Assembly: GCA_938009905.1 (NCBI GenBank)
Contig: CALLGK010000042.1
Location: 1-44,488, forward strand
DNA: 44,488 nt
Direction of reading: 5' to 3'
DNA from: an uncultured Acidimicrobiales bacterium
GTDB taxonomy: Bacteria > Actinomycetota > Acidimicrobiia > Acidimicrobiales > SZUA-35
A model generated the notes under the pieces. That model did no database searches, was not told where the DNA came from, and worked only from the letters and a program-made list of their open reading frames with translations. The stretch's first letter is position 1; each line of letters opens with the position of its first letter. The translations under genes were made by a program, and so were the position numbers. Shown here piece by piece: positions 1 to 7,636 of this stretch.

Positions 1-176
1 GGTGTGGCCGTCGACGTGGGTTCTGTGGTTGTCGTCGTTGGCGGCTCGGTCGTCGTGGTGGTTTCCACGACGGTGGTGGTCAGCTGTGCCGTGCTGACGG
101 GTGGGCTTGCTTCGCTCGTGCAGGCGACGCCGAACAGCGCAGCGAGCATCTGCACGAGACAGCGGTTCAATCTCAC
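1..176 (-). CDS. Putative lipoprotein, 5' end only (runs off left edge)
   Basis: The first 58 codons of a minus-strand gene are visible and it continues beyond base 1. It begins with GTG at 176, preceded by a good Shine-Dalgarno (GGGGA, about 5 bases upstream). The N-terminus reads as a lipoprotein signal peptide: MRLNRC, a hydrophobic core LVQMLAALFGVA, then Cys19 as the likely lipidated residue. After it comes a Thr/Pro/Glu-rich linker (TTTVVETTTTTEPPTTTTT) typical of actinobacterial surface lipoproteins, which spaces a globular domain from the membrane. The globular domain lies outside the window, so the function is unknown. Alternative in-frame starts are TTG at 170, GTG at 155 and ATG at 149. 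The plus-strand reading of the same bases is its antisense shadow. Confidence 0.7.
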   Translation of the reverse strand, partial: MRLNRCLVQMLAALFGVACTSEASPPVSTAQLTTTVVETTTTTEPPTTTTTEPTSTAT

Positions 177-263
177 AGGTTCCCCAGATTCACATTGATG
201 ACTGTGGCACGACTTGTGCGATTGGCCCATGGGGCCCGGTCCCCATCATGCAGTCCGCAAGCC

Positions 264-382
264 GAACTGGCACCGAAATGCGCAGGTGGTGAGCAGAAAC
301 GGTGCCAAATCGGGCTAGCCGAAGCGAGCAAGGGCAAACTGGCACCAAAATGCGCGGACGCCGGGCAGAAACGGTGCCAATT
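264..382. repeat. Two tandem palindromic repeats, 72 bp apart
   Basis: Two copies of an element of about 46 bp lie in the 232-bp gap between the lipoprotein start and the nfuA-like stop. Copy 1 is 264-310 and copy 2 is 336-382. Each has outer inverted arms (TGGCACCG at 268-275 with CGGTGCCA at 300-307; TGGCACC at 340-346 with GGTGCCA at 373-379). Each also has conserved inner parts (AAATGCGC after the left arm, GCAGAAAC before the right). An 11-base centre differs between copies. Both can form hairpins on either strand. They could be REP-like intergenic repeats or part of the terminator of the upstream minus-strand gene. Confidence 0.75.
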
Positions 383-408
383 CCGGGGAAGGGGAAGAAG
401 AGAAGGGC

Positions 409-1008
409 TTAGGTGTAGAAGGGGTTTTCGCCGGCGGAGTGATCGGTGGCGTCGATCACTTCGGTGATTTCGGGAAGTGCTTCTACGAGCATCTTCGAAA
501 TGCCATCGCGCAGCGTCATGGCGCTAGCTGCACAACCCTGGCAACCGCCGCCCATGGTGACGATGGCCTTCGAGCCGTCGACGCCAACCAACGCAGCGAA
601 CCCGCCGTGTGAGGCGAGCGCAGGGTTGATGGCCTGATCGAGCACGGCCTGAATCTTCTCGGGCAGTTCGCCAGACAGATCGAGGTCGAGACCGTCGAGT
701 GGGTTTGGCGTGTTGGGATTGCGAATGACGAGCCCGCCGTTGCCAGAATTCGCTGGCACGTCAAGGGTCGCACCCGTCATCTTTTCGATGGAGTCCTTGG
801 GAATGATCACGGTGAGTTCGTCGTGATCGCCACGGGTGTAGACGGCGTCGCCCTCTTCGGCTTCTGAGATAAGGCAGAGGTCGAGGGCATAGGTGAAGTC
901 GGTCATGTTCGACCCGGTGATGGCAACCCGAAGCGCGGAAGCACCAGGGTCGTCTTCGGCTGCCCGCACATCGAGCACGGTGGCCAGCGCTTCTTCCGAA
1001 ACGTCCAT
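409..1008 (-). CDS. nfuA: NfuA-like iron-sulfur cluster carrier (NifU C-terminal domain)
   Basis: About 199 aa from the ATG at 1008, close to the roughly 190 aa of bacterial NfuA. Residues 1-95 resemble the degenerate A-type (HesB-like) domain of NfuA. Residues about 105-190 are a NifU C-terminal domain with the Cys156-x2-Cys159 pair (GGGCQGCAAS) that holds a [4Fe-4S] cluster in this family. By family knowledge it delivers Fe-S clusters to apo-proteins in the cytosol. A longer frame opens at 1131, but 1008 is preferred: it matches the NfuA N-terminus and leaves 71 bp for a divergent promoter towards the next gene, whereas 1131 would overlap it. Window clients could include the WhiB protein (inference). 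Confidence 0.88.
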   Translation of the reverse strand: MDVSEEALATVLDVRAAEDDPGASALRVAITGSNMTDFTYALDLCLISEAEEGDAVYTRGDHDELTVIIPKDSIEKMTGATLDVPANSGNGGLVIRNPNTPNPLDGLDLDLSGELPEKIQAVLDQAINPALASHGGFAALVGVDGSKAIVTMGGGCQGCAASAMTLRDGISKMLVEALPEITEVIDATDHSAGENPFYT

Positions 1009-1079
1009 CACGGTCTCTACATCAGTGGTCACCCGATTGAGGATACCGACCATGACTGCGGCGGCCATATCGTGCCCGT

Positions 1080-2288
1080 GTGTCATCTGTCCGCCGTCTC
1101 GCCTCAGATCATGCGGACGACACGCCGTCAACGCTGCTCAACGGACTCGCAGCGGCGGGTGTGATTGCCCGCGTTGCCGCTGCTGGAGCGCTCATTTTCG
1201 GTCCGTGGACCAACGAAGCGTCCGAGCTCTCGGGCTGGGATATCGAGCGGTTTTGGGAGATTGCAGGCATCAACGGACGCCATTGGGTCGATGATCCCGT
1301 CGAGTATCCACCGGGCTCCGTGGCTCTCATCGAGCTACTTGTTGGTTCGTCGCTCGTCGCCGCTCATCGGCTGATCGTGGCGCTTTCACTGGTAGTCGAC
1401 CTCGGCCTTGCCGCCGTGCTCGATCGCTGGGTCAACCGCAAAGCAGCCGCCGCCTACCTGGTACTTGGCCTGCCATTGGTACCCGGCGGCCTGCTCCGCT
1501 TCGATCTATGGGTTGCCCTGTTCGCCACGGCCGCGCTGCTCACACTCCCCTGGCGCAAACCCGGCCGGTTCGGACTGCTCGTTGCCGTCGGCGCCGCGAT
1601 CAAGATCATTCCCGTTGTGCTGATTCCGCTGGCGTTGGCGACCCGTCGGTTTCGGTCGGCTGCGGCGGCGGCAGCTCTTGGCGTCGCGGCTGTTGTCGGC
1701 TGGGTTGCTTACGGGTCGACCGATGCCATCGGCCAGGTACTTTCCCTGCGAGACGCGACGGGGTGGCATGTTGAGTCTCTTCCCGGAGCCCTCATCGCCC
1801 TGTTTGGCACCGAAACATCGCGGCTCGAAGCGGATGCCTTTCGTATCGGCACGCTCTCCACGGCGCTGCTCACGGTTGGGCGGCTCATTTTCCTGGGCAT
1901 CGTTGCCGTCCTTGTGTGGGCTCGTCACCGCACCCGAAACAGCACGACGCTCGATGCCGTCACGGTGCTCGGAATGCTGGCCGGTCTCGTCGTCACCGCT
2001 CCGCTGCTGTCGCCCCAGTTTCTGCTGTGGCTCACCCCGTTCGCGGCGATCGTGGCCGCCAACCTGGGCTGGCGTCATCCGGTCGCCGTCGTCACCATGA
2101 GCGCCATCGTGATCACCGGCATCACGCTCGCAATCTTTGGGCCGCCCAACTTGCACAACACCGAGCCAGCCGCCTTGCTCACGATCCGCAACCTTCTTCT
2201 TGTTGCCCTCGTGCCGCTGACGTTTCTCGAACTTCGGCGAGCGCACGCGGTGGCAGCCGACGACGACGTCTCTCGTTACGAGGCCTGA
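1080..2288 (+). CDS. GT87-like integral membrane mannosyltransferase
   Basis: 402 aa with about ten hydrophobic segments. An acidic luminal-type loop follows the first segment (GWDIERFWEIAG). The stretch VAVGAAIKIIPVVLIPLALA is the family-typical LAxxxKxxP motif of GT87/DUF2029 polyprenol-phosphate-mannose-dependent mannosyltransferases (PimE type). It probably adds mannose to an envelope glycolipid on the outer face of the membrane. The start is GTG at 1080 with no strong ribosome site; the start is uncertain by a few codons. Its 3' end overlaps the convergent MptB-GT2 fusion gene by 13 bp, and both use the same kind of lipid-linked sugar, which supports a shared envelope pathway. Acceptor unknown. 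Confidence 0.75.
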   Translation: MSSVRRLASDHADDTPSTLLNGLAAAGVIARVAAAGALIFGPWTNEASELSGWDIERFWEIAGINGRHWVDDPVEYPPGSVALIELLVGSSLVAAHRLIVALSLVVDLGLAAVLDRWVNRKAAAAYLVLGLPLVPGGLLRFDLWVALFATAALLTLPWRKPGRFGLLVAVGAAIKIIPVVLIPLALATRRFRSAAAAAALGVAAVVGWVAYGSTDAIGQVLSLRDATGWHVESLPGALIALFGTETSRLEADAFRIGTLSTALLTVGRLIFLGIVAVLVWARHRTRNSTTLDAVTVLGMLAGLVVTAPLLSPQFLLWLTPFAAIVAANLGWRHPVAVVTMSAIVITGITLAIFGPPNLHNTEPAALLTIRNLLLVALVPLTFLELRRAHAVAADDDVSRYEA

Positions 2289-4585
2289 CGGAACAGGCGC
2301 TGCGGGTCTGGCACCCCGGCCCACGGCCGACTAGTGCGAAGTCGCAGGTCGACAAGGTGACCGAAGAACCGGAAGCCTTGGCTGAGATCGGCCTTCGACA
2401 CACCCTGGGCTCGCGCCTCAAACCGGAACGGTGTTTCTCCCACCACGAGGTCGGGATGCGTGCCGAGCACCTCGACGAGGATCTTGAACCCATCCGGTTC
2501 GAGTGACGCGACATCAAGCCGATCGATCCGCACGGCAAAGAACCCTGAGAGCGGATCGCCCGTGCGGCCCAGACGTGATGGGAACAGGCATTGCGCGCCA
2601 CGAGCTGTCGCCCGTGACACCGCGGCTCGTATGCGGGTGAGCCCGGCGTCTGATCCGCCTCGCAGGCGACGACTCGCCACCACGAGATCGTGTCCCGTCC
2701 TGATCTCGGCGACCAACGCCGGCAACACCTCGGGCGGATGTTGCAGATCGCCATCGAGCACGACTGCGGTTGCGCCACTGGCGACAGCGAACCCGTCAAC
2801 AACAGCACCACCAAGGCCGCCCCACCGGTCGGCTCCGGTTCGATGAATGAACGACACCGCCGAGTTGGCAGCCGACAGCGCTTCAAGGACGGCGGGCGTG
2901 TCGTCGTCTGAGTCGTCAACAAAGATCAGCTCGTAGGGCCACTCGGCTGCGGCCCCAACCCGCCGTGCCAACTCTTCGACATTCGCAGCCTCGTTGCGGG
3001 TCGGCACGATGATCGACACCAGATCGGTCGATCGCCGCACGGTGAACCCCGACCGCGTGTTCAGTACGGGGTTAAAGGTGAGGAACAACAGCAGGGCCAT
3101 CGCCAGCCCGACGGCGATCACGCGCTGATCTTCAACCAACCCGAGCGCAAGCTGCGGACCAGTCGGCAGCACCACCAACGACGCCATGGCGCTGATCGCA
3201 ACGAAGCTGCGGTTGCGGGCACCGGCAGACGTCGGGGCCAACAGCATCAGCCCCCACAGCAAATACCAGGGCTGCGTAGTCGGGTGAAGCAGAGCAAAGA
3301 ACGTGAGGCTCCAGCCCAACGCAACCGGCGCAGACCGTTTGCCCGTCACCAAGAGCCACAGCGTGATGAGGCCAGCGAGCACGAGCCCCGACGTCCTCGC
3401 GATGGCGAGAATCGTGGCCAAGTTGGCGCCGGTTACCGAGTGAATGGCCACGCCAAGAACGCTCGTGACGCTCAGATACGCGTCGACGGGATCGGCCCCC
3501 AACATGGCATCGACCCAGTCCCAACCCCAGCCGGTGAGCCGACCGGCCACACCAATCACGCCGAGGGCAAGAGCCCCAACCCCGATCGCTCGAACTGTCG
3601 CGGCGAGTCGAGAAGACACGGCGGTAATCCACGGCCAGGCCAAAAACGCGACGCCGAGCACCGCCGGGATCTTGATCGATGCGGCGATCGCGCAAAGCAC
3701 GATGCCGACGACGCGGAACCTCGGTCGCAGTCCGATCGCGACGCCGGCCAAGAGCACCGCCAGCATCATCGCCTCGTTGTGAGCGCCCGACACCAGGTGA
3801 AGCAGCGTGAGTGGATTGGCGATCGCCAGCACGATCGCGTCGCGCGAGTTGCGCCCAAAACGCATCGCGAGGTCTCGCACCGCGACGGCCGAAATCACAA
3901 GACCCACGATGGCGAGCCAGCGAAACATGAGCACCGATGCGATCACGTTGTCTGATCGGGATGAGACAAGCGCCGACACGTGCACAAAGACCGGGCCGTA
4001 AACAACCGGAGCGTCGAGGTAGAGAGGGTCGACCGTGTCGAGCACCGGAGAATCGCCGAGCGCCACGGGGCCCTCGCGGTACACATCGAAGCCCTCATCC
4101 GCGAGTTCGCCCTGGGCTGCGTATGCGTAGACGTCTCGACTGGCAAGCGGCGGGCCAAGAGCGAACGGCGCAGCCCAGGCACAGATGACAAGAGCGAGCC
4201 CAAGCATCGAGACCGGGTGAGACAACACGGTCTTGCGCAAGCTCAACCAAGCCCGAACCAACAAGATCATGCCGGCGTAGAACAACCCGAGGGCAACCAC
4301 AAGATCGACAGACGGCGACACTGGCACGGTTGGCACAGACCACAGCTGGCCGTCGGCACCGGGTGTTGCCGCACCAGCAGCCGCCCCACCGATCACGGCC
4401 ATCGATGTCGAAACGAACCCGCCGACGGCGAGCCACAGCAGGCGACGACGGGTTTGCCGCGCCTCGGTCTGCGACCCCTGTGTCGCAGCGTTCCCATCCA
4501 CGGGCGAATCGTACTGACTCGCCGGACCGCACACGTGACGCCGGACGGGAAGGTGTGCCCACTTGACGATATCATGCGTTGTCAT
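2276..4585 (-). CDS. Fusion: MptB-like GT-C mannosyltransferase + polyprenol-phosphate mannose synthase-like GT2
   Basis: 769 aa. Residues about 45-515 form a multi-pass GT-C domain with LASRDVYAYAAQGEL (residues 148-161), the signature loop of MptA/MptB alpha-1,6-mannosyltransferases, whose Asp acts as catalytic base. Residues about 520-760 form a soluble GT2 domain of the dolichol-phosphate mannose synthase type: VSIIVPTRNE, FVDDSDDDT and VVLDGDLQHPPE, where D611-x-D613 is the metal/nucleotide site. Family knowledge: the GT2 part makes polyprenyl-phospho-mannose from GDP-mannose and the GT-C part uses it as donor. The fusion therefore links donor synthesis to use (inference). Start: ATG at 4585 overlaps the 26-bp element; GTG at 4501 is an alternative. 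It overlaps the convergent GT87-like gene by 13 bp. Confidence 0.8.
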   Translation of the reverse strand: MTTHDIVKWAHLPVRRHVCGPASQYDSPVDGNAATQGSQTEARQTRRRLLWLAVGGFVSTSMAVIGGAAAGAATPGADGQLWSVPTVPVSPSVDLVVALGLFYAGMILLVRAWLSLRKTVLSHPVSMLGLALVICAWAAPFALGPPLASRDVYAYAAQGELADEGFDVYREGPVALGDSPVLDTVDPLYLDAPVVYGPVFVHVSALVSSRSDNVIASVLMFRWLAIVGLVISAVAVRDLAMRFGRNSRDAIVLAIANPLTLLHLVSGAHNEAMMLAVLLAGVAIGLRPRFRVVGIVLCAIAASIKIPAVLGVAFLAWPWITAVSSRLAATVRAIGVGALALGVIGVAGRLTGWGWDWVDAMLGADPVDAYLSVTSVLGVAIHSVTGANLATILAIARTSGLVLAGLITLWLLVTGKRSAPVALGWSLTFFALLHPTTQPWYLLWGLMLLAPTSAGARNRSFVAISAMASLVVLPTGPQLALGLVEDQRVIAVGLAMALLLFLTFNPVLNTRSGFTVRRSTDLVSIIVPTRNEAANVEELARRVGAAAEWPYELIFVDDSDDDTPAVLEALSAANSAVSFIHRTGADRWGGLGGAVVDGFAVASGATAVVLDGDLQHPPEVLPALVAEIRTGHDLVVASRRLRGGSDAGLTRIRAAVSRATARGAQCLFPSRLGRTGDPLSGFFAVRIDRLDVASLEPDGFKILVEVLGTHPDLVVGETPFRFEARAQGVSKADLSQGFRFFGHLVDLRLRTSRPWAGVPDPQRLFRQAS

Positions 4586-4609
4586 TTACGTTTATTTACG
4601 TTCAATTGC
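4584..4609 (+). promoter_or_regulatory. 26-bp AT-rich element A, ahead of the WXG100-like operon
   Basis: An AT-rich island in GC-rich surroundings with two 10-bp direct repeats (TTTACGTTTA, TTTACGTTCA), followed by ATTGC. Read on the plus strand it points at the WXG gene starting 4674. It matches element B (12436-12461, minus strand) at 20 of 26 positions. Ten-base spacing puts both TACGT cores on one face of the helix, as expected for a protein-binding site. It also touches the ATG of the divergent mannosyltransferase, so it could serve both directions. Confidence 0.6.
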
Positions 4610-4673
4610 CTCGCACTGCTTTAGAAGGGCGTCAACGTCGAGGCACACGCGATCAACCAAAGGATGACAAATC

Positions 4674-5168
4674 ATGGCGATGTTGGGGGCAACCCTTGAA
4701 GACCTTTCCCAATTGGCGGCGAAGCTGAGCACAACGGCCGGGGACGTTGGTGCGACTCGTGACGCAGCTCTGCTTCTCACGACCGAAGTGGTCGATGGCG
4801 TGACTGGGTCAGCCACCCGGGCCCATCAGCAGATCACCACCGAGATGGACACGCTCAAGCTGTCGGTGACCGATGCGGTGACACAAGCCGATAGCGCCGA
4901 CTGGACCGGCGCCAACGCAGATCGATTTCGCGAAGCGGCGATGGGCTTTGGTGAAGCGATGGGTGCCGCCGAGCAGACGACCGCCGAAACCTTCGAGTTG
5001 TTCCGCACCTCGGTGATTGCCATGGCCGAGTCGCTCGACCTCTTCGTGCAATCGCTCTCCGGGTCGCTGACCGATGCAGAAACGTCAGCCGGTGAGATGT
5101 CGCGGGCCGTCGACGATCAGTACACCAACCTCGACCAGGTCATGAACAACGGCCTGTCATACAAGTAG
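4674..5168 (+). CDS. WXG100/ESX-like secreted helical protein (164 aa)
   Basis: 164 aa, all-helical in appearance and Cys-free. It has a W77-T78-G79 turn (DWTGANADRF), as in WXG100 proteins, where W-x-G joins two helices. It is longer than the usual 100 aa because of an extra C-terminal helix. Near the C-terminus Y150-x3-D154 (YTNLD) fits the YxxxD/E type VII secretion signal. Start: ATG at 4674 after AAAGGA. It is first of three tightly packed genes; its TAG stop overlaps the next GTG start by one base, which implies translational coupling. The EccC-like ATPase gene at 12426 shares its promoter-region element. By analogy it would be exported as a heterodimer, possibly with the next protein. 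Confidence 0.68.
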   Translation: MAMLGATLEDLSQLAAKLSTTAGDVGATRDAALLLTTEVVDGVTGSATRAHQQITTEMDTLKLSVTDAVTQADSADWTGANADRFREAAMGFGEAMGAAEQTTAETFELFRTSVIAMAESLDLFVQSLSGSLTDAETSAGEMSRAVDDQYTNLDQVMNNGLSYK

Positions 5169-5542
5169 TGCCAACCGCCATCGAGTTCGAGATCTCCGCA
5201 GACGAACTCGACCGTGCCGCCGACGAAGCCGAATTGCTCGTTACCGGACTTCGTGATCTGTTCGGGCCAGACGTTCTCAGCGGCGGAGAACTCACACGTC
5301 TGGTCGAAACGACCATCGATGTCGCCGAGCGCACGTCGCAGACATCTGCGACCGAGCTCCGCGATCTCGCTGGTACCTGTCGAACAAGAGCGGCCACGTG
5401 TCGGCAATACGCAGACGACGTGGCGGCATACAACAACCTCGTCGAGGCATGGCGACGCGAACGAAACGCGCTGCCTCCCGGCGAGCCCATTCCCCGCCGC
5501 CCAACGCCGCCGGCATCCCCGCCCTCATGGGTTGAGTTGTAG
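5168..5542 (+). CDS. Small helical ESX-partner-like protein
   Basis: 124 aa from GTG at 5168, coupled to the upstream WXG gene by a TAGTG overlap. It is predicted mostly helical (about 10-30 and 40-100) with a cysteine-containing helix (CRTRAATCRQYADDV) and a Pro-rich tail. No W-x-G turn is visible. The pattern of small-residue/Leu heptads and the position suggest a partner for the 164-aa protein, like the helical type VII substrates or chaperones that are encoded in pairs. No enzyme motif is seen. I assign the role from context only; it could equally be a cytosolic chaperone. Confidence 0.62.
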   Translation: MPTAIEFEISADELDRAADEAELLVTGLRDLFGPDVLSGGELTRLVETTIDVAERTSQTSATELRDLAGTCRTRAATCRQYADDVAAYNNLVEAWRRERNALPPGEPIPRRPTPPASPPSWVEL

Positions 5543-5645
5543 GCGTCGGCACCGCACCGGCCTCAACTCAACGCCTTCAGCGCAACTCAAGAGCACCCGT
5601 TCCCGGTCCCGCAGACCTCACAGCTACCGACCACGAAGAGACGAC

Positions 5646-7514
5646 ATGGGATCCGCCGAGCGAGTATCAATCGATCCACCAGAAGTGCGCCGAGGCGCAG
5701 GCCAGCTGCGTCTGTGCGGCGACAACGCAGACGAGATCAGCTCGGACACAACACGCGCACTGCTGCGCGCCGACGTCATCTCGCAGGTGCCGAGCTCGCT
5801 CGCCGACGTCGACGAAGAGCTCAACTTGCTCGCCGACATTCTCGTGCGGCGCGCCGGGATGATCGACAGTTACCAACTCACGCTTCTGACCGATCCGGCT
5901 GCACAGATCGACGCGCTCTGGACGTCGCTTATCGATGATGACGGCGCGACCGCGTTGATCACTGGTGACAACGCTCTCGAGTTGATCCAGCGCCACCTCA
6001 CGGACATCGATGACGACGGCAGCGGAACGCTCACGCAAAGCGAGCTCGAGGCTGTGGCCAACGGCCACGACCCTGTGCTGGCCGCGGCGGCAAACGCCCT
6101 GCTCAGCAACGAAAACGTGATGGTCGATCTCGAGCGACGAACAACGATCGAATCGGGCTTTCAAGAGCGACAGCCCACATTTTCTGCAACGGCCCTCGCC
6201 GACCTTCTGGAAACAAACGAAAAGCTCAGAGGCGACTCGGCCCTCGCTGCCGCCGCGCTCGCCGTTGGCGACACGTCGATCGACATTGATGGCGCCACCG
6301 TCGACGCGGAAGACATCGTCGTGTCCGCCATCAACAACGGTGTCTTCACACACGACGCGGGCGCAGCTCAAGACTTCCTCGCCCTCCTGCCAAACACCGC
6401 CAACGGCGTGCCGGGGCTCTCGATCTTCGACGTCGGCACCACGGCAGTCGAGGCGCTGTACGACGCGGCGATGACCGACGTCGCAGCTGACGACCTGCTC
6501 ACACGGTTCGACGTGGTGTCGCAGATGCCAGAAACGACAGACGGAATTCGTAACTACCACATCACCCAGCTGTACGCGCTGGGCGCGGTCGCCCTCGACG
6601 CCGCGGTCAACCCCGATGCGGCCGGCGATCCCAGCCTTCCCGGGCACAAGGGCATGACCTGGCTCGGCTGGGGTGCGGGCGCATCAGATTCGGCGGGCGA
6701 GGGCATCACCGGGGAGGCGAAGGCGTTTGAATTCATCCCGCCAACCCAGGCGACGAGCCAGCTCATTGCCGATGGCAACCAGCTCATCGCCACCACAATT
6801 CTGGGCCACTACTTCACGTTTCTCGACACGTTCGGAGACGGCGACGTCACCGAAGAGAAGGTCATCACGTTCTTCGAGGGTTTTGACGAGGGTGAAGGCG
6901 ATCTTCAGATCGCCTTCGCACGGCAACTTGCGGCCATGGAGACTGACGATCCGCAGCTCGCCCAAGTCCTGCAACTCGAATCGAACTTCGTAGTCACGGC
7001 ATACGAGCAAGCGGTCGTCGACGACACGCTCGACTTCAACAAGCTCGAAGTAACCGCCAAGGCGGGCACCCACGTGCTGACCACGTTGATTTCCATCGCG
7101 AAGGGCGACATCCCATCGTCGAAGAGCGTGTCTGAGGTGTTCACCGAGCAGGGCACGCTCGACATTCCGAAGGCGGACGGCACGGTCATCGAGTTCGAAC
7201 TCGACGAGCCGGTTCCCCCGGGCCCGCAAGAGAACAACTTGGTGACCGACGTCGACCCGGCGGGCGCGTCGAATCCAGCAGATATGGAGCTTCACGATGT
7301 GGAGTTACCCGGTCTCGAACACGTTGACCCGGTGAGCAGAGTCGATGAACAGACAGGGCTTTCTCTCGACCCCAACGACTGGGACCAGTCCACTGTCTAC
7401 GCCGAAGACTGGACCACCTACGGCGATCGCATGAACCAGATCTTCGATCTTCTCCAAAAGCATCACGTCAACCCAGATGCCTTTGACGTCGCAGAACTGA
7501 TCATCGACGGCTGA
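5646..7514 (+). CDS. Large type VII-associated protein with helical N-terminus and EF-hand
   Basis: 622 aa from ATG at 5646 (AAGAGA upstream). The same frame is open back to 5214, but that stretch overlaps the 124-aa gene out of frame and is not coding-like. Residues 1-80 look like an ESX-type helical hairpin. D122-E133 (DDDGSGTLTQSE) is a canonical EF-hand loop with Asp/Asp/Ser/Thr/Glu at positions 1, 3, 5, 7 and 12. A second EF-like loop around 394-405 (DTFGDGDVTEEK) is degenerate. The rest is acidic, Ala-rich and unrecognised. It has no signal peptide or membrane segment. As third gene of the WXG cluster it is probably an exported effector or structural substrate whose calcium site folds outside the cell (inference). 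Confidence 0.6.
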   Translation: MGSAERVSIDPPEVRRGAGQLRLCGDNADEISSDTTRALLRADVISQVPSSLADVDEELNLLADILVRRAGMIDSYQLTLLTDPAAQIDALWTSLIDDDGATALITGDNALELIQRHLTDIDDDGSGTLTQSELEAVANGHDPVLAAAANALLSNENVMVDLERRTTIESGFQERQPTFSATALADLLETNEKLRGDSALAAAALAVGDTSIDIDGATVDAEDIVVSAINNGVFTHDAGAAQDFLALLPNTANGVPGLSIFDVGTTAVEALYDAAMTDVAADDLLTRFDVVSQMPETTDGIRNYHITQLYALGAVALDAAVNPDAAGDPSLPGHKGMTWLGWGAGASDSAGEGITGEAKAFEFIPPTQATSQLIADGNQLIATTILGHYFTFLDTFGDGDVTEEKVITFFEGFDEGEGDLQIAFARQLAAMETDDPQLAQVLQLESNFVVTAYEQAVVDDTLDFNKLEVTAKAGTHVLTTLISIAKGDIPSSKSVSEVFTEQGTLDIPKADGTVIEFELDEPVPPGPQENNLVTDVDPAGASNPADMELHDVELPGLEHVDPVSRVDEQTGLSLDPNDWDQSTVYAEDWTTYGDRMNQIFDLLQKHHVNPDAFDVAELIIDG

Positions 7515-7535
7515 GCTCGCGGCACGCACATCTCG

Positions 7536-7566
7536 TACCACTGGCCGACGCCATCACTGAGTGGTA
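7536..7566. other. Inverted repeat between the EF-hand gene and the DUF4214 gene
   Basis: Arms TACCACT (7536-7542) and AGTGGTA (7560-7566) flank a 17-base loop in the 122-bp gap. There is no T-run after it, so it may be an operator or a weak attenuator. Downstream, TGGAGGGAAA occurs twice; the second copy is the strong ribosome site of the gene at 7637. Confidence 0.35.
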
Positions 7567-7636
7567 GACCGAAAGGCGAGCCATTCGGTGGAGGGAAATC
7601 GGCAGCTAGCCGGCCGGGGCTCATTGGAGGGAAAAC

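Noticed and set aside
4-198. Plus-strand Val/Ser-rich ORF (MAVDVGSVVVVVGG...)
   Set aside because: It is the antisense of the Thr-rich lipoprotein linker on the minus strand, which has a signal peptide and ribosome site.
1506-2324. 272-aa minus-strand ORF
   Set aside because: Lies antisense inside the GT87-like gene; charged, low-hydrophobic composition with no domain; typical GC-rich shadow.
5214-5645. N-terminal extension of the EF-hand protein frame
   Set aside because: Out-of-frame overlap with the 124-aa gene, Arg/Ser/Pro-rich; a good start with ribosome site exists at 5646.
5667-6647. 326-aa minus-strand ORF
   Set aside because: Antisense to the EF-hand protein gene; Val/Arg/Gly-rich without motifs.
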